A program made the translations under genes and the position numbers. From Fennellomyces sp. T-0311 (taxonomy: Eukaryota; Mucoromycota; Mucoromycetes; Mucorales; Lichtheimiaceae): a DNA stretch of 64,000 bases. The stretch covers positions 229,480-293,479 of the forward strand of contig JALLLT010000051.1 of the NCBI GenBank assembly GCA_025266875.1, given 5' to 3'. Every line of letters begins with the position of its first letter. Position 1 is the stretch's first letter. Positions 10,957 through 23,000 of this stretch are shown here, piece after piece. Under the pieces are notes generated by a model. That model did not search any database. It saw only the letters and a list, made by a program, of their open reading frames with translations, and was not told where the DNA came from.

Positions 10957-11563
10957 CTTTGTATGTGTGCGCAAAAAATAACCTAACTGCTCCAAAAAAC
11001 CCTTCCTGCTGAGGTTTTCGTTCTGCTCGTCGATTTTTTCTGTTCAGATCCGTTTCGATATTAAGCCTGACAAAGTGGTTGAGCCTATTGGTCTTGTATT
11101 TTGTTTCTGAGGCATCGTATACTGTATCCTTTATAAATGCACATAGTCCAACCTTGATCTTCGTGCTTATCGGGTTCCGGGTAATATGGTCTCTCCGGAA
11201 GCGCAGTTTCCAGTACTTCATAAGGTATTTGAGAAGATTGAGCTCTCTGTAACTGTCGAAGTCCACACCTTCCTTGTAATGCCACAGTTTTACACGAGAG
11301 TCATCCTCCACTTCTGCACCTTGCTCCTCCTCACTATCACCGGTATCCATTTCTTGCTCCTCCTCCTCGATATTATTGGTGCTCATATCTTCAGATTCGT
11401 CCGGTGGATCAATTTCCAGAACATTAGGGTCTGGATCGTCGTTTTTACAAGTACTTTGTTCAGCATTGTATACCCAGTTGTAGTACCGGCAAGGTTGGTG
11501 ACGGACAAGTACATTTCCTACATTTCTCCCTGGGTTCTTCCTCGACTTGACACGACAAAAAGC
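10957..11563 (-). CDS. Probable N-terminal exon of the Fanzor-like gene
   Basis: An open minus-strand exon of about 202 codons runs from an acceptor (CCCAG, exon from 11563) to a donor (GTACGT after 10957, phase 1). It contains a Cys/Tyr-rich start (RHQPCRYYNWVYNAEQSTC), a very acidic stretch around EDMSTNNIEEEEQEMD, then a basic, Tyr/Lys-rich helical region. I recognise no domain. Its orientation and position fit the N-terminal half of the protein whose C-terminus lies at 9118-10035. A further in-phase open block at about 10880-10690 could be the next exon. Whether all blocks form one gene is inferred; an independent gene cannot be excluded. Confidence 0.4.
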
Positions 11564-11824
11564 CTGGGTAGATTACTTAATACCATGTATTCATTACCGA
11601 TCTCACTTACCTATTGCGCGTTCAATTGATCGGGGGCTTATCGCCCGCAATGGTCCAAGTTTTTCGATGATAAACGGTATGTGACACAGATAGTGCATGT
11701 TTGATGAGTACATGTTATTTAGAACATGGCCATACATATAATGGTGCCAAGTGATAAACGAGCTATGCTCCCCCTCTTCAGACCTCCTCTATTCAACACC
11801 AAAAATTACGTCAGAACCCAATGT

Positions 11825-12069
11825 TGTAAGGTTTAACTTGCGGTACTTAAATAAGACAGAGGTTGATAATAAGACGACTTCCTTTTATTGTATATTTCTG
11901 AACTGCTATTTATACTATTGTATTATTGATAAGGATTTCTTGTCGACGCTTGGCAATTTCTAGCTTAGCGTGCCAAGGATATCTGTTTCCAAGAAGTGCT
12001 TAGCTAGTGCTTGTAGCAGTGGGTTTGGCGGTGGATGCTGATTGGCTGACGGGTAAGCGACTGCTTACA
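11825..12069 (-). repeat. Ty3-A 3' LTR
   Basis: 245 bp, beginning TGTAAGCAG and ending CCTTACA on the minus strand. The last codons of pol run about 70 nt into it. Confidence 0.95.
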
Positions 12070-12272
12070 TTATTCCCCTCTTCAAAAGATGGCAGTTTGT
12101 TGTACGGACGCATGTGCTTGATGTTTGCGGTTGTGGGGAAATTGTTCGGGCCTTCTTGCTTTGTAATTTTGAACGAGGTTCCGTCTTGATTGTTTTTCGC
12201 GATTACAACGTATGGGCCAATCCAGCGTTCCTTTGGAAAGGTTGACTTTTCCAGATTTCGTCGTAAGACTAA

Positions 12273-12724
12273 GAGCCCGTTCGGGCAACCAAAAAAAATG
12301 CATTTTAAGGGGCGAAAATGCATTCTGGGGCAAAATACATTTTGGTTGTGTTCGGGGTGCCATTTCAAAAAGTCATTACGGGAGCCAAAATGCATTTTGA
12401 GGAAAAGTAGGTCTGAGCTGCTTTTTTGAAAAAAGTCATTTTGCAACATTTCCCACATTTACACCACCCATAAAAAATATTCTAATATAATACTCGTCGG
12501 CTCAAAATAAAGCGATACAATGATAAGCAACGATCTATAGCTATTATTTCAAATAAAATGCATTTAGAAAATGTCGATCGAGAATTATCTCGAAGCAATG
12601 ACTGGCAACTTTTTGAGAGTGTTCGGGTTGCCAAAAATGCATTTTGGGAAAACGCATTTCAGCGTCAAAAAAGTAGTTTTGCCAAAATGCATTCTGTGAA
12701 TGAATTCTGCATCCGAACGGGCTC
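12273..12724. mobile_element. PIF-Harbinger-type MITE nested in Ty3-A pol
   Basis: 452 bp with terminal inverted repeats GAGCCCGTTCGG / CCGAACGGGCTC and a 3-bp TSD TAA (12270-12272 and 12725-12727). The TWA target and G-rich ends are typical of PIF-Harbinger/Tourist elements. It has no coding capacity and is rich in AAAATGCATTTTG-like motifs in both orientations. None of the Harbinger transposase loci in this window shares these ends exactly, so its mobilising partner lies elsewhere. Confidence 0.9.
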
Positions 12725-13571
12725 TAAGTCACCTGGTTTGTAATCGTACTTGGTGGTCTTAGTCTTGTCATACTGGCGTTTTTGTCGTACCTGGGCTTGC
12801 TTGATGTTTTCTAACGCTTGGCCGTGTAGGAGAGGGATGTGCACATTCAGATAATGAATCCATGGTTCGGTTTCATATGTTCTTGTTTCGGGGCACAATT
12901 CACGGGGCGGTAGTATAGCACGTCTTCCGAACATCAGTTCAAAAGGCGTATATCCGGTAGACTTTTGTTTCGCCGTGTTATATGCAAACGTGACAAACTG
13001 TAGTACTTCATCCCACTTGCTAGGACATGATTGAATATAGGCGGCCAGGGAGGTTTTCAGTGTGCGGTTGAGGCGTTCGACTAATCCGTCGGTCTGAGGG
13101 TATTCCACGGAAGTATATGATCTTGAGATACCCAGTCTTGTACAAACGGCCTTCATCACATCAGAGACAAAATTGGAACCGTTGTCGGTGATTAGACGGC
13201 TGGAAGCACCATACTTGAGTACGACTTCGAAAAGGAGGACATTGGCAACATGATCGGAATCAAAACTTGGTAGTGCGACAGTAACGGCCCATTTGGTCAA
13301 GTATTCGACGAGAACCAAGAGGTACTTGTTTTTTCTTTGGCTTTCTGGCAGAATGGCAATATCTGCAGCCCAAATGTCTCCGGCATGACGAGGCAGAATC
13401 GGCTTCATAGGGGCCGCAGTGGATACCGTATTTATCTTGAAACGTTGGCAGGTATCACATCCTCGAATCCATGCTGTGACATCTTCTTTCATTGACGGCC
13501 ACCAAGCGAGTTCTTGTGCTTTATCGAGGGTTTTGTCGACGCCGAAGTGACCGGCGGTCGGATTGTCATGT

Positions 13572-13985
13572 AACGTAACTTGTCTTTATTCCCAAAAGAA
13601 ACCGCCTAGCGGACAATATGAATATTTATGAGTTACATGGCGAAAGTAAAAATACTAACCAAATACAATGAAGATGGCGGTTAAGACAAAAGGTCTCAAA
13701 GGGAGAAAAGCTGGGAAATCAAGTAATAAAACTAAGTCATTCAAGTGCGAACAAAGTTAGTTATGTTCGATATGGTTGAAAAAGATAAACGAACGGAATA
13801 TACCAATAAGTACGCACGCAACGAGCAGTACGTAAAAACAAAACGAAAGTAGAAGAGGCAAAGAAAACATAAAACGAGGGAAGCAGAAATATAAGTAACA
13901 AAGGAATATGCAAAGGGAGAGGCAGGTGATACGAATAGTAAAACAAACAAACAACGGAAGTTAGCAAAAATACAGTTACGTTTCA
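13572..13985. mobile_element. Small TIR element (or solo LTR) nested in Ty3-A pol
   Basis: About 414 bp with inverted ends near TGTAACGTAACTTG and TGAAACGTAACTG. It is flanked by the direct repeat GTCATGT (13565-13571 and 13986-13992). The integrase zinc-finger frame resumes exactly across the insertion. The ends also begin TG and end CA, so a solo LTR with a 4-5-bp TSD is an alternative reading. There is no coding capacity. Confidence 0.8.
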
Positions 13986-16052
13986 GTCATGTGTGGTCTT
14001 GAGAACGGAGGGAATCATGGAACGAGGGAGGACCGGTCTTGCGGGCTTGTCAGGTTGCTGGCGAAAGAGGATTTCTTGGTGCCAAAAAAACGGTGTGCGA
14101 ACACCTTGCTGGAGCACAGACTTGATGAAGGGATCCGTTTTTTGATAATGGCGAAAATTTTGCAAGGTTAGGGTACGGTCTTCTTGATCGTTTTGAAACT
14201 GGCGGCTGAGGGCATCGGCAGCGACGTTTTCGGCTCCTTTGCGGTAGATGACTGTAAACTCATAAGCTTGTAGAGTTAAAATCCAACGGGCAAGGCGTCC
14301 TCGGGGTAACTTGGTAGACAGGATGGACTTCAGTGCGGCATGATCGCAATAAATAAGTAGATTCGGCGAGCCATAGATATAGCAGTGGAAGTACAAGATA
14401 GACCAGACAATGGCAAGGCACTCGATTTCCGTAGTGGTGTAGTTCTTCTCGGCTTCAGTCAACGTTCAGCTTGCAAAGGCAACGGGGCGGCCTTTCTGAA
14501 CAAGGACACCGGCTAATCCAAAGGTACTTGCATCGGTATGAAGTTCATAGTTGACAGAGGGATCAGGATAGGCCAAGGTGGGTAACTTGATAATGGCTTG
14601 TTTTAACTTGGAAAAAGCGTCTTGACATTCTGGAGACCATTCGAACTTGGAGTCGGCACAGAGAATCTTGTATAGAGGAGCGGCAAGCGTGCTTAATTGT
14701 TGAATAAATTTGTGATGGAACGCGCAAAATCCTAAGAATCGTTGTACAGCTTTCACTGACGTTGGTGTGGGCCACGCGGCAATGGCAGCGGTCTTGCTGG
14801 GATCAGGTCGGATACCTTGGGAACTGATGAAAAAGCCAAGGTATTTTACTTCGGACTGGAAAAACTGGCATTTCTTGGTGGATATCTTGATATTGTACTG
14901 GTTTAGGCGGTGTAGCAGTGTATCTAACTGGTCGGCGTGTTCTTGACTTGTTTGGCCACCATAGAGAAGGACGTCATCTAGGTAGCAAACGGTATACTTG
15001 AGGCCACGCAGGACATGGGACATGCATGCTTGAAAGGAGCCAGGCGCGTTACACAACCCGAAGGCCATGCAATTGAACTCATATAGCTCATCGTTGGCAA
15101 CAAAGGCAGTCTTGCACCGGTCGGCCGGATGAATTGGGATTTGCCAGTAAGAGCTCTTGAGATCGATAACCGTATAGTACTTGCTATTGTGTAACTTGTC
15201 AAGGAGCGTATCGATAGACGGAATAGGCTGTCAGCTTTTCTTGGTCACCTGATTAACTGCGCGCAGGTCGACAGCGAAGCGCCAAGAGTTGTCTGGTTTC
15301 TTGACAAGGACTACTGCAGAGCGCCATGGACTGTTGCTGGGACGGATGACCTTTCGATCAAGCATTTCCTTTACTTCTTTGGCGATAATTTCATTCTCGA
15401 GTGGCGACCATTGATAATCTCGAGAGACTACTGGGGCGGCGTCGCCAGTGTCGATTCGGTGTTGATATGGAATGTTTGTGAAAGTCTGAGTCGGGCCATA
15501 TTCGGTGAGTTACGGGTACTTCGCCAAGAGAGTAGTGACAACGCTGTTCTGAGTGGCGGAATTTTGCTGTGCTGTCGGCTTGTAAATCGTACAGGTGAGA
15601 GGTCGTAAATAAATATCTTCAATGGTCATCCAGTCCATGCCAAGAATCATATTCTCATTTTGTTGTTCCACGACGAACAGTGTACATGTTGTGCTGACGC
15701 TATTGATGACAAAGTCGAAGGTGACGGTTTTGTTGGTGAGCTGGGTCGATTTGTTTCCATAGTGAATCATCGTTGGGCTGCAGGGCGCGGTAAGTAGCTT
15801 GTTGCGTTGAACAATCTGGCGGCGGATGGAGCTGAAAGTTGAGCCAGTATCGATCAAGGCTCGGAGCTCCTCGAAAAAGTGGCATGACTGAATGGGTGCA
15901 TGGAAACATAAGGCATTGGGCGATGAAGCCTGGTGGTTGTTGGTTGCAGGCGTGCTGGATTGGGTGTTCTGGAGGTGTTGAAAAACATCTATCCACTGGT
16001 CGTCTGTCGGCAGCATTGTTGGTGTTGGTGCTGACTGTGGCGTCGTTGGTGC

Positions 16053-17816
16053 TTAGTCGATTTGGGCGTTGTTTTGCTGGCGTTGTAGTTTTCTGCATTC
16101 CTTTTTCCAGTGACCGTGTTTGTTGCAATAATGACAACGGCCTTGTCGCCTTGGATTGTCATTTTTGTTGTCGTGGTTGCCGTGGTTGCTGTTGTGGTTG
16201 TTGTGGTTGTTGTTGTTACCAGTATTGTTGCGGTTGTTGCGATAGTTGTTGCTACGATTGTTGCGGTTGTTGGATCGTTGTCGATTGTACTGGTCGTTCT
16301 GGGTAGCGGTGGCTGTTGCAGCGGTGGGTTCAAAGTTGCTTGCGGTAGCTTGAACCGGCTGATACTGTGGAAGGGAGAGACCAGCACGACCAAGGTTATA
16401 CTCGACCTCGTTGCAAATTTTGATGGCTTCTTGTAGCGTCGAGGCACGGCTCATGGAGACTGCATCTTGGAGTTTTAGGTGGATGCGGTCGCAGAAGAAG
16501 TCCAGCTGCAATGGATCGCTGAAGATTTCGGCACGGATGAGTAGATCGGTGAATTCAGGTGCGAACTTGCTCATGGGTGTAGTGTTCTGTCGCATTTTCT
16601 TGAGAATCGCCAAAGCGTTTCGAGACGGTTGTGTACCACCACCAAAATGGGAATGAAATGCGGTTTTGAACTGCGCAAAGTCATTCTGCTGGTCCGGGCG
16701 CAAAGTGGAAAACCATTTGATCGCGGGTCCTTCCAGAGCTACATTCAATTCGGCGAGGTGGTCTTCGTCTGAAAAGCCTAAGAACTGGCAGATGCAGACG
16801 TACTTCTCAAACCAATGTTGGGCTACCGTAGGATCACCATCGCTGAAAGTTGGAATTCTTGTGCGACGACGGCGTTTAATGAAAGTGGCAGATGGCGAGC
16901 TGGCGGTGAGCATGGTTTGATTCTCGTTGGTGGTGGGAAAAATTGATGGTGGTTGCTGGATCGTTGTGGATGCTGCTTGTTGTTGGCGAAGGGTGGCTTC
17001 AAGTTCAGCAATTCGGTTGTGCAGAGTATGAACATGGTCCTGTGGGGCAGGTACAGTTGTCGGAGTGGGATCGAAAAAAGCATGACGGACGAATTGGGTT
17101 ACTGCAGGTGAAAGCTGAAGGTCTTGACAGACGGCGAGAGTGGGCCATTCAAAGTCGGAAAGATAAGTGCGAAAATGGTCAGAAAACCGATCAAAAGCCA
17201 TGGTCAATTCATTTGCGATGTTTTGGCGGTCGATATGGAGCTGATGATCTAAGGCAGTGACATGCTGTTCCAAGGCAGCAGCTTCTTGTTGTTGGTTTTG
17301 GATGATAATCTCGAGCTGCGCACGTTGGATTGGCGGAATCCAAGCTAAAGTCTGTTGGACAGCAGTGGTCTGTGACTGTAAGTTGGCATGTTGAGTCAAG
17401 AGTTTCTGTCGTCCTTGGTGAACGTAAGCAACGAGGTCTTGATAAACGGTCTTCAAACGCTGGAAGTGGACACGCATGGCATCATCGTCGTAGAACTCCG
17501 GGTCGATGGACATGGCGATGGGTGGAACACTGGGGCGGGTGCTGGAAACACGGGAAGCGGCATCGGCAGGAAGAACCGGAGTGCGAGGTGGGGGCATACG
17601 AAAAGCATTGGGATAAACGGTTGTGGTAGATTCAATAACGGAACAGGCGGTCGGATGGCCTGGCTCTCGAGCCGGTTGACTAGAGGTCGACGCTGCAGTA
17701 TGTACCCGGCTGGATGAAGTGTCTGAGGTCATAGAGACAGACACGCGTTGAGCGGTGGTTTGGACAACAGAAGGATCGAAGGCTTCATCGGCAGTGTGGG
17801 GTTGAGACGTATCCAT
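16053..17816 (-). CDS. gag: Ty3-A Gag polyprotein
   Basis: An uninterrupted 587-aa frame beginning 22 nt inside the 5' LTR. It has a Ser/Thr/Pro-rich N-terminus and a Gln-rich helical middle (about residues 120-290). A capsid-like region follows (about 320-480, with FEKYVCICQFLGF and GPAIKWFSTLRPDQQ), then an Asn/Arg-rich low-complexity linker, and one CCHC zinc knuckle, CHYCNKHGHWKKEC, near the C-terminus. The knuckle binds RNA in this family. Gag is intact although pol is broken, so it could still be produced; expression is not shown. Confidence 0.92.
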   Translation of the reverse strand: MDTSQPHTADEAFDPSVVQTTAQRVSVSMTSDTSSSRVHTAASTSSQPAREPGHPTACSVIESTTTVYPNAFRMPPPRTPVLPADAASRVSSTRPSVPPIAMSIDPEFYDDDAMRVHFQRLKTVYQDLVAYVHQGRQKLLTQHANLQSQTTAVQQTLAWIPPIQRAQLEIIIQNQQQEAAALEQHVTALDHQLHIDRQNIANELTMAFDRFSDHFRTYLSDFEWPTLAVCQDLQLSPAVTQFVRHAFFDPTPTTVPAPQDHVHTLHNRIAELEATLRQQQAASTTIQQPPSIFPTTNENQTMLTASSPSATFIKRRRRTRIPTFSDGDPTVAQHWFEKYVCICQFLGFSDEDHLAELNVALEGPAIKWFSTLRPDQQNDFAQFKTAFHSHFGGGTQPSRNALAILKKMRQNTTPMSKFAPEFTDLLIRAEIFSDPLQLDFFCDRIHLKLQDAVSMSRASTLQEAIKICNEVEYNLGRAGLSLPQYQPVQATASNFEPTAATATATQNDQYNRQRSNNRNNRSNNYRNNRNNTGNNNNHNNHNSNHGNHDNKNDNPRRQGRCHYCNKHGHWKKECRKLQRQQNNAQID

Positions 17817-17838
17817 GGTAACAAAGCTTCTCCACCAA

Positions 17839-18083
17839 TGTAAGGTTTAACTTGCGGTATTTAAATAAGACAGAGGTTGATAATAAGACGACTTCCTTTT
17901 ATTGTATATTTCTGAACTGCTATTTATACTATTGTATTATTGATAAGAATTTCTTGTCGACGCTTGGCAATTTCTAGCTTAGCATGCCAAGAATATCTGT
18001 TTCCAAGAAGTGCTTAGCTAGTGCTTGTAGCAGTGGGTTTGGCGGTGGATGCTGATTGGCTGACGGGTAAGCGACTGCTTACA
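17839..18083 (-). repeat. Ty3-A 5' LTR
   Basis: 245 bp, nearly identical to the 11825 copy. The observed differences are single substitutions (for example GATAAGAATT here against GATAAGGATT). Confidence 0.95.
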
Positions 18084-18379
18084 AATGTCCAGTCACAAAA
18101 AATCAGACTAAGTGCTATTGCTTTGAAAAATCATCACTGAAAAATCGGCTAAGTGCTATGCATCATTAAAAAAATTAAGTGCTCTCAAACAAATATTTTA
18201 TTCCATCACCTAACTTTGCCGAGAGGGCCGCGCGCTTGGATTCATTATTTTCTCTAGCTCACTATACATTCTTTTTTGTAGTACTATCACGCTTTCTAAC
18301 TGGGCTGTGGTTGCTTTTGACTTGGATTTTGAAAGGATGTTATCGACTTGACTTTTTGAACGATCCAACTCAACCAGAA

Positions 18380-18977
18380 GGTCATGTCGATACTGTTGCT
18401 GTTGTTGTTGTTGCTGTGGGCGGTGGCGGAGGGGGTGCCGAGGACAAGGGAAGTGCTGGACGCAGACACCTCGTGATGATGGGGAGGGTGGTATGCAGAT
18501 TGACAAGGAAAATGTGCTTACACGGCTCCTTACGCATCTCAAAATCTTGACAAGTACAACGCATCCAAACACCATTACCAATAACTTCAGAGATCTTCAA
18601 AACATACAGATTATCACCAGAAAAGGATCGACAAGTAACCTATTGGTAAGAATATTATCGTAAGCCATCAGTATCCATGAGTTTATATATATACATACAT
18701 GGTCGTTGTATATTTTTATCATCTGGTCAGCAATGAATGGCGAGATTTTGCTTGCTTTTTTTCTTCTGTCCTCGGCATCTTTTGTAGCTGCAGTGTCTTT
18801 AATACCAGCCAGCACACAAACAACTTCGGCATGATAATCACGCTCTGCTAGCTGTGACAGTACATATATAACTCGATCAACACGGTGGTCGCGATTGTAT
18901 GGCAGATATCTTCGTTTGAGTTTACTGTGCCAGCTTTCAATCAAGTTGTTGGTGTGAAAGGTTTGTGATATTCTCAA
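18380..18977 (-). pseudogene. MULE transposase C-terminal fragment with SWIM zinc finger
   Basis: Two exons joined in phase 0 by a 59-nt intron (donor GTATGT, acceptor CAATAG, near 18700-18640). The first encodes the catalytic-Glu motif TNNLIESWHSKLKRRYLP. The second encodes the SWIM finger C-x-C-xn-C-x-H, visible as RCTCQDFEMRKEPCKHIF, followed by a low-complexity Pro/Thr tail. The N-terminal two thirds with the first two catalytic Asp are missing, cut off at about 18977. It is therefore a truncated Mutator-like transposase. Ty3-A sits just downstream in the same AT-rich relic sequence. Confidence 0.8.
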
Positions 18978-19200
18978 ATAAGATCAGACGTGAAAGTGCG
19001 AGACCGAATTAAAGATGTTTTTATTGATGACAAACTACTCAGATATTTATATTGTTGAAGCAGTCGGGATGAACGCTTCTTGGTGATGTTCCAAATCCAT
19101 GTTTAGGCGGCGATATAGGACGAGCGTCCTGTTAAGTAACTTATCTATGTTTCGGGTAAACTCGATGAGTCCTTTGATGTCCTAATCTAGATCAAAGTAG
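18978..19200. other. Junction sequence, possible LTR-like fragment
   Basis: Abruptly replaces the MULE upstream exon. A minus-strand frame reads DIKGLIEFTRNIDKLLNR and further charged residues; I do not recognise it. No borders or TSD were found. Confidence 0.3.
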
Positions 19201-20030
19201 TTTTGGACAGATGTTGGCGGAAACTGGACCAATGGATGACGTATGGTTGGTGCCGTCGAAAGAACGAATAGAATGGATGTGTCTAAGACTGAAACAAGAA
19301 GGCATTCTCTGTAGGAAGGTGTAGGATACGACAAAGCCTTGTTTTCAGGAGGAGTGGTGACAAGGCCAAGGTCCACACGCGCCATTCAGCTGCTGTCATA
19401 TGTGTACAGCACTGACCAACCTTACGCTTCGATATCTCATAGCCAGAAGGAAGGTCGAATGTGTGCAGCTGCTCTTCCATGCTTGCAAGGTGGGCTGGCA
19501 TAAAATATGGCTGGTTGGTCTCTGGATCTATCACTCAATGCCAAAGTTCCATCATCTGCCTGGCGGTTCCAAGAAACAGATTGTGCATTGGATCAACAAT
19601 CGTTGCGCAAACCCTTTTAAAGTACACCAGGCGACACAACTCTGACCAACGGCAACCAGCATCATGCTCAACCGTCTGTTGTTCTTTGGCTGTTGTTGCT
19701 GTTGTCCACCAGTGCGACGCATCTAAGGCTTTGTTTTCGTCCATCATTTGGGTGTTGATATCGAAAACTGCCCAATTCCGATCTTTGGTGCCTGGGATCG
19801 CTTCAAACTGTCGGTCGCATTTGTAGCAGGCCCGGAAAGATTGGATACCAGTAAAGCCTGAAATCTTGCATGCAGCAGGGATGTCACAAGCTACCATCAA
19901 AAGTGCGGCACAGATTCTTGGCCCATTACAATCGCTCTCATCAAGAAGTACACCAGTATAAAGCTACTGTAGCTCATCGACAAGCAGACAAAGGTAATTG
20001 TTAATCTGGTAGTTGCTTGGACTAACCCTA
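19200..20030 (-). pseudogene. Tnp2-type (CACTA/EnSpm) transposase fragment
   Basis: Minus-strand frames give the Tnp2 signature IVDPMHNLFLGTARQMMELW, a zinc-like CYKCDRQF upstream, VACDIPAACKISGFTG, and VSPSNYQINNYLCLLVDEL at the right end. Stops break it at about 19997 (TAG in place of a likely Gln), 19535 and elsewhere, and frames shift in the C-terminal third. The N-terminal part is absent; the reading stops at the terminal repeat of MULE-1. It is a dead remnant of a CACTA-type transposase. Confidence 0.75.
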
Positions 20031-23000
20031 CAAGTTTCCAAAAATTCACGTAATCACGTGACCACAATTTCAAACACCGAAAGGTAAAACATGACAATTT
20101 TTTCTCAAGTTCTGCTTTTTTGTTACTGGGATATGAAAGTTTTCTTTATGAAATGCTATCATGGCGATGTATGTTGTTTATTTCATCCTGGAAAGAATAT
20201 GAGATAACTTACCATATTAATTTCCTTTTACGATGCTTGTAATACCATATGTACACGTATGGATTTGCCGAGAACGAAAGTATAACTGAAAAATATATAA
20301 TCGATGTTTCAAAGAAGTCTATGTTGTGAGAAAAAATATGAAATAGGAAGAAGAAGGAGTAAAGATGATAATAAACCCGACACGAAGACAAAAAGGGGAA
20401 AAAAAACAAAAAATAACAATCTTAAAGATAATAACGTGTATAAGGGTTGTCATCTCTCCACGTTCTTTGTCTTGTACGAGCACGACGGTATGAACCTACA
20501 GCGGTCATATAACCTTCGATATCGTTATTATCAAAGGCATCATTGAATGCTCTGATTTGCCCAGCTGGTAACAGACTTCGATATCGATCGGCTTCCTGCT
20601 GGAGTTGTCGGCGTATGTGTTGTTGTTGCTGATGAAGCTGACAAATACGGTCCTCCATCGTGCCCAATTGGTTCCATACGTCACCACTTTCCCTGGTATC
20701 TCCTACATCAGACACCTCCTGATGCTCTTCATCACTGTCTTCCAAAACAATCACCAAGGGCGCAGCTGGGACTACCTCCTCTTGGTATGTGGTAACTCTA
20801 CCAGCAGGATCAGCTGGTGTAGTAGTGTCTATAGAGCGTAATTATACATTCGCATATATAAGTACAGGTATATTTCTCGTATATGCACATCCATGTACTA
20901 CTACATTACCTTCGTCAACAACATCAGCACGATCTATGACTACTATATTCCCTGTAGACGTATCAGTAGGTTGATTTTCTAACTGAGGGCGTTGCGGAGG
21001 ATACACGATAAGTGTGTATGGAGAAATTCCATCCTAGAAATTATGCTATCATTAGAAACTAAGGTCTGTGTATCGATCCTTTACAAGAACCTACAATGAG
21101 TTGCACATAAGGAACCACATTTTGACGGCATATGAAAAAGTCGCGTGCAGCAAAAGGAAGCGACGATCCCCTCCTATCGTTATCTCGTTTAACAAGATGC
21201 TTACAAAGCATGAACTTGTTTTCGGCGAAGTACGGACAACCACACGTCCACTTTTCCAACGACGGCAGGTAGAGGCGATCTGCTTCAGGATGTTCTCCAT
21301 CGACAATATGCTTTTCCTTAAGTACCCCCCATTCGGAAACGAACTGGCCTTCCCAATCCAAAGGCTCGCGCCGATTAATGATCTTGAGCTCAAACTTAGC
21401 CATACAGAGAGGAAGCCGTTGATGGATAATTATCCAAACCAACATATCAAGCCTGGGATGGGGATAATTCAGAAGAAAATCCCGTTTCAGAACCTTCCAT
21501 TGGGCCTCAATCATCATGGTTGTTTTAGCCCTTGGGATGCCTGGACGGGTGCTTCTAGCCCATTTCTGCCACATATCTTCTGTATACCATCTATAGAACA
21601 TGTACGCCCACACATCGGAAGGTGGTTATTCTTGCAGTATTCATACATCTCCTTTGCAGCAAGCTGGTGTATTTCCTCAGGTGATAGATATCCAACTAAA
21701 AAACAACATTAACTGGCTATGCATACAAATATATAAGTATAACATACGACCAGGAAGTGGGATGTCCGGATACATATTATAATGCGTACGCATCAGGTCT
21801 GCGATTTGATCACGAAGGAATTTCTGAGGGCAAAGGTATCCATCGCGATCATCATCCGGAAGAAAGCATCCCGACACAAATGGGAATTCCTCGCGCACCA
21901 AACGGGGATCATACTGTGGATCTTGGACCTTGGGCTGTTTCAAACGCAAGTCAATGTAATGCAGAATATGCCATAGGCATAGACGCACTACACTACGACC
22001 AAATACATCTTCAATTGCTCTAAGCTGTCCAGCATCTTTGTCGGTGAACATGTACAATGGCGCGAAGCCTTCACGAGCCAGATTGCGAAGGAAATACTTT
22101 ATGTATTCCATTCTGGAAGACATCCGCCTGTTCTGTCGCACATTTCGCTCGTCCACACCTAAAAGCAAATATGCAATAGGAAATCCACAGCCATTAATAC
22201 TGGCGACAATACCAAACAGCTCAAAGCCGAGCCGGTTTGTTTTGTAGGTGGAATCGATGTGAAACTCTTGCGTCAAGGCATGAGCACATGCAATATCGAA
22301 CAGCTCAGTCACAAAGCCGACTCCAGTGTACCCATCGGTAAAATTGGTTCTGTGAAATATCTGTTTTATTTATTTATTGTAAATATAAATGTATATGAAT
22401 CGCATCCGCCGCAAATGTCGCATAGTGATCACTGCATGAAGAGCTAGGGTTATGCACATACGGTTTTATGACACATACCTTTCTGATACCGAGCGAAGAC
22501 GCACGTTCGATATGCATGACGGCTGAGGCGATCTGGTTCTCGTGGAGTCTATACCGAGCATGGGTGGTTCGTGCCCATGTCGCATACACCTATTTCACTG
22601 TCATCGTACCAATGCCACAATCAAAATAATCAATTATACCTGTGCTTGAGTCACAGTGCCTCTTTCTCGTGGAAACTGTTCGACCATACGACGATACAAC
22701 GTCGCAGCAGTTGCCTCAAAAGCATTTTGCTCAACGAACTCCCGGACAGCAAGAGGCATTGGGACGCGAGTGCTCGGTGGCTTCGGGGGATGGCCAATTG
22801 AGTGATCGATTTTTAAATGGATAAATCCGTTACATCGATCAATAAACCCGGATATCCCCCCTTCACAAGCTTAAGTCGGCATCCGAGAATGGAGCCGAAC
22901 ACGGTCTTCACCTGGCGCTTGCCGCTGAACACCAACATCCTGACAGCAGACGCATTCAAAAGAAACCGAGTGCTTCAGCTCTGGATCCGTCAGTGTCTTG

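Larger units (their letters stand above)
12000..16016 (-). pseudogene. Ty3-A pol (protease-RT-RNase H-integrase), interrupted
   Basis: Read on the minus strand. The protease is near 15845 (ALIDTGSTFSSI). RT spans about 15490-14700 with CYLDDVLLYG, RNase H about 14560-14200 with LHTDAS, and integrase 13490-12730 and 12270-12000 with WAADIAIL, LITDNGSNF and DGLVERLNR (D, D, E). In-frame stops lie at 15510 (TAA), about 15231 (TGA) and 14463 (TGA). The last fits CGA to TGA in an ASRTLT-type motif, and the others are also explicable by C-to-T change. Insertions at 13572-13985 and 12273-12724 split the integrase zinc region and its C-terminal part. Removing each insertion with one TSD copy restores the frame across the junction, which confirms both borders. 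Confidence 0.9.
11825..18083 (-). mobile_element. Ty3/gypsy LTR retrotransposon Ty3-A (decayed, with nested MITEs)
   Basis: Bounded by two 245-bp LTRs in the same orientation (11825-12069 and 17839-18083) and a 5-bp TSD AATGT (11820-11824 and 18084-18088). On the minus strand the order is 5' LTR, a primer-binding candidate TGGTGGAGAAGC two nucleotides inside it, gag, protease, RT, RNase H, integrase, a purine tract next to the 3' LTR, and the 3' LTR. Pol carries in-frame stops and two nested non-autonomous elements, so it is not autonomous now. The LTRs differ at only a few positions, so the decay may have been fast or mutagenic rather than slow. Confidence 0.95.

Noticed and set aside
16110..16436. 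Val-rich plus-strand frame suggesting membrane segments
   Set aside because: Antisense of the Asn/Arg low-complexity part of Ty3-A Gag.
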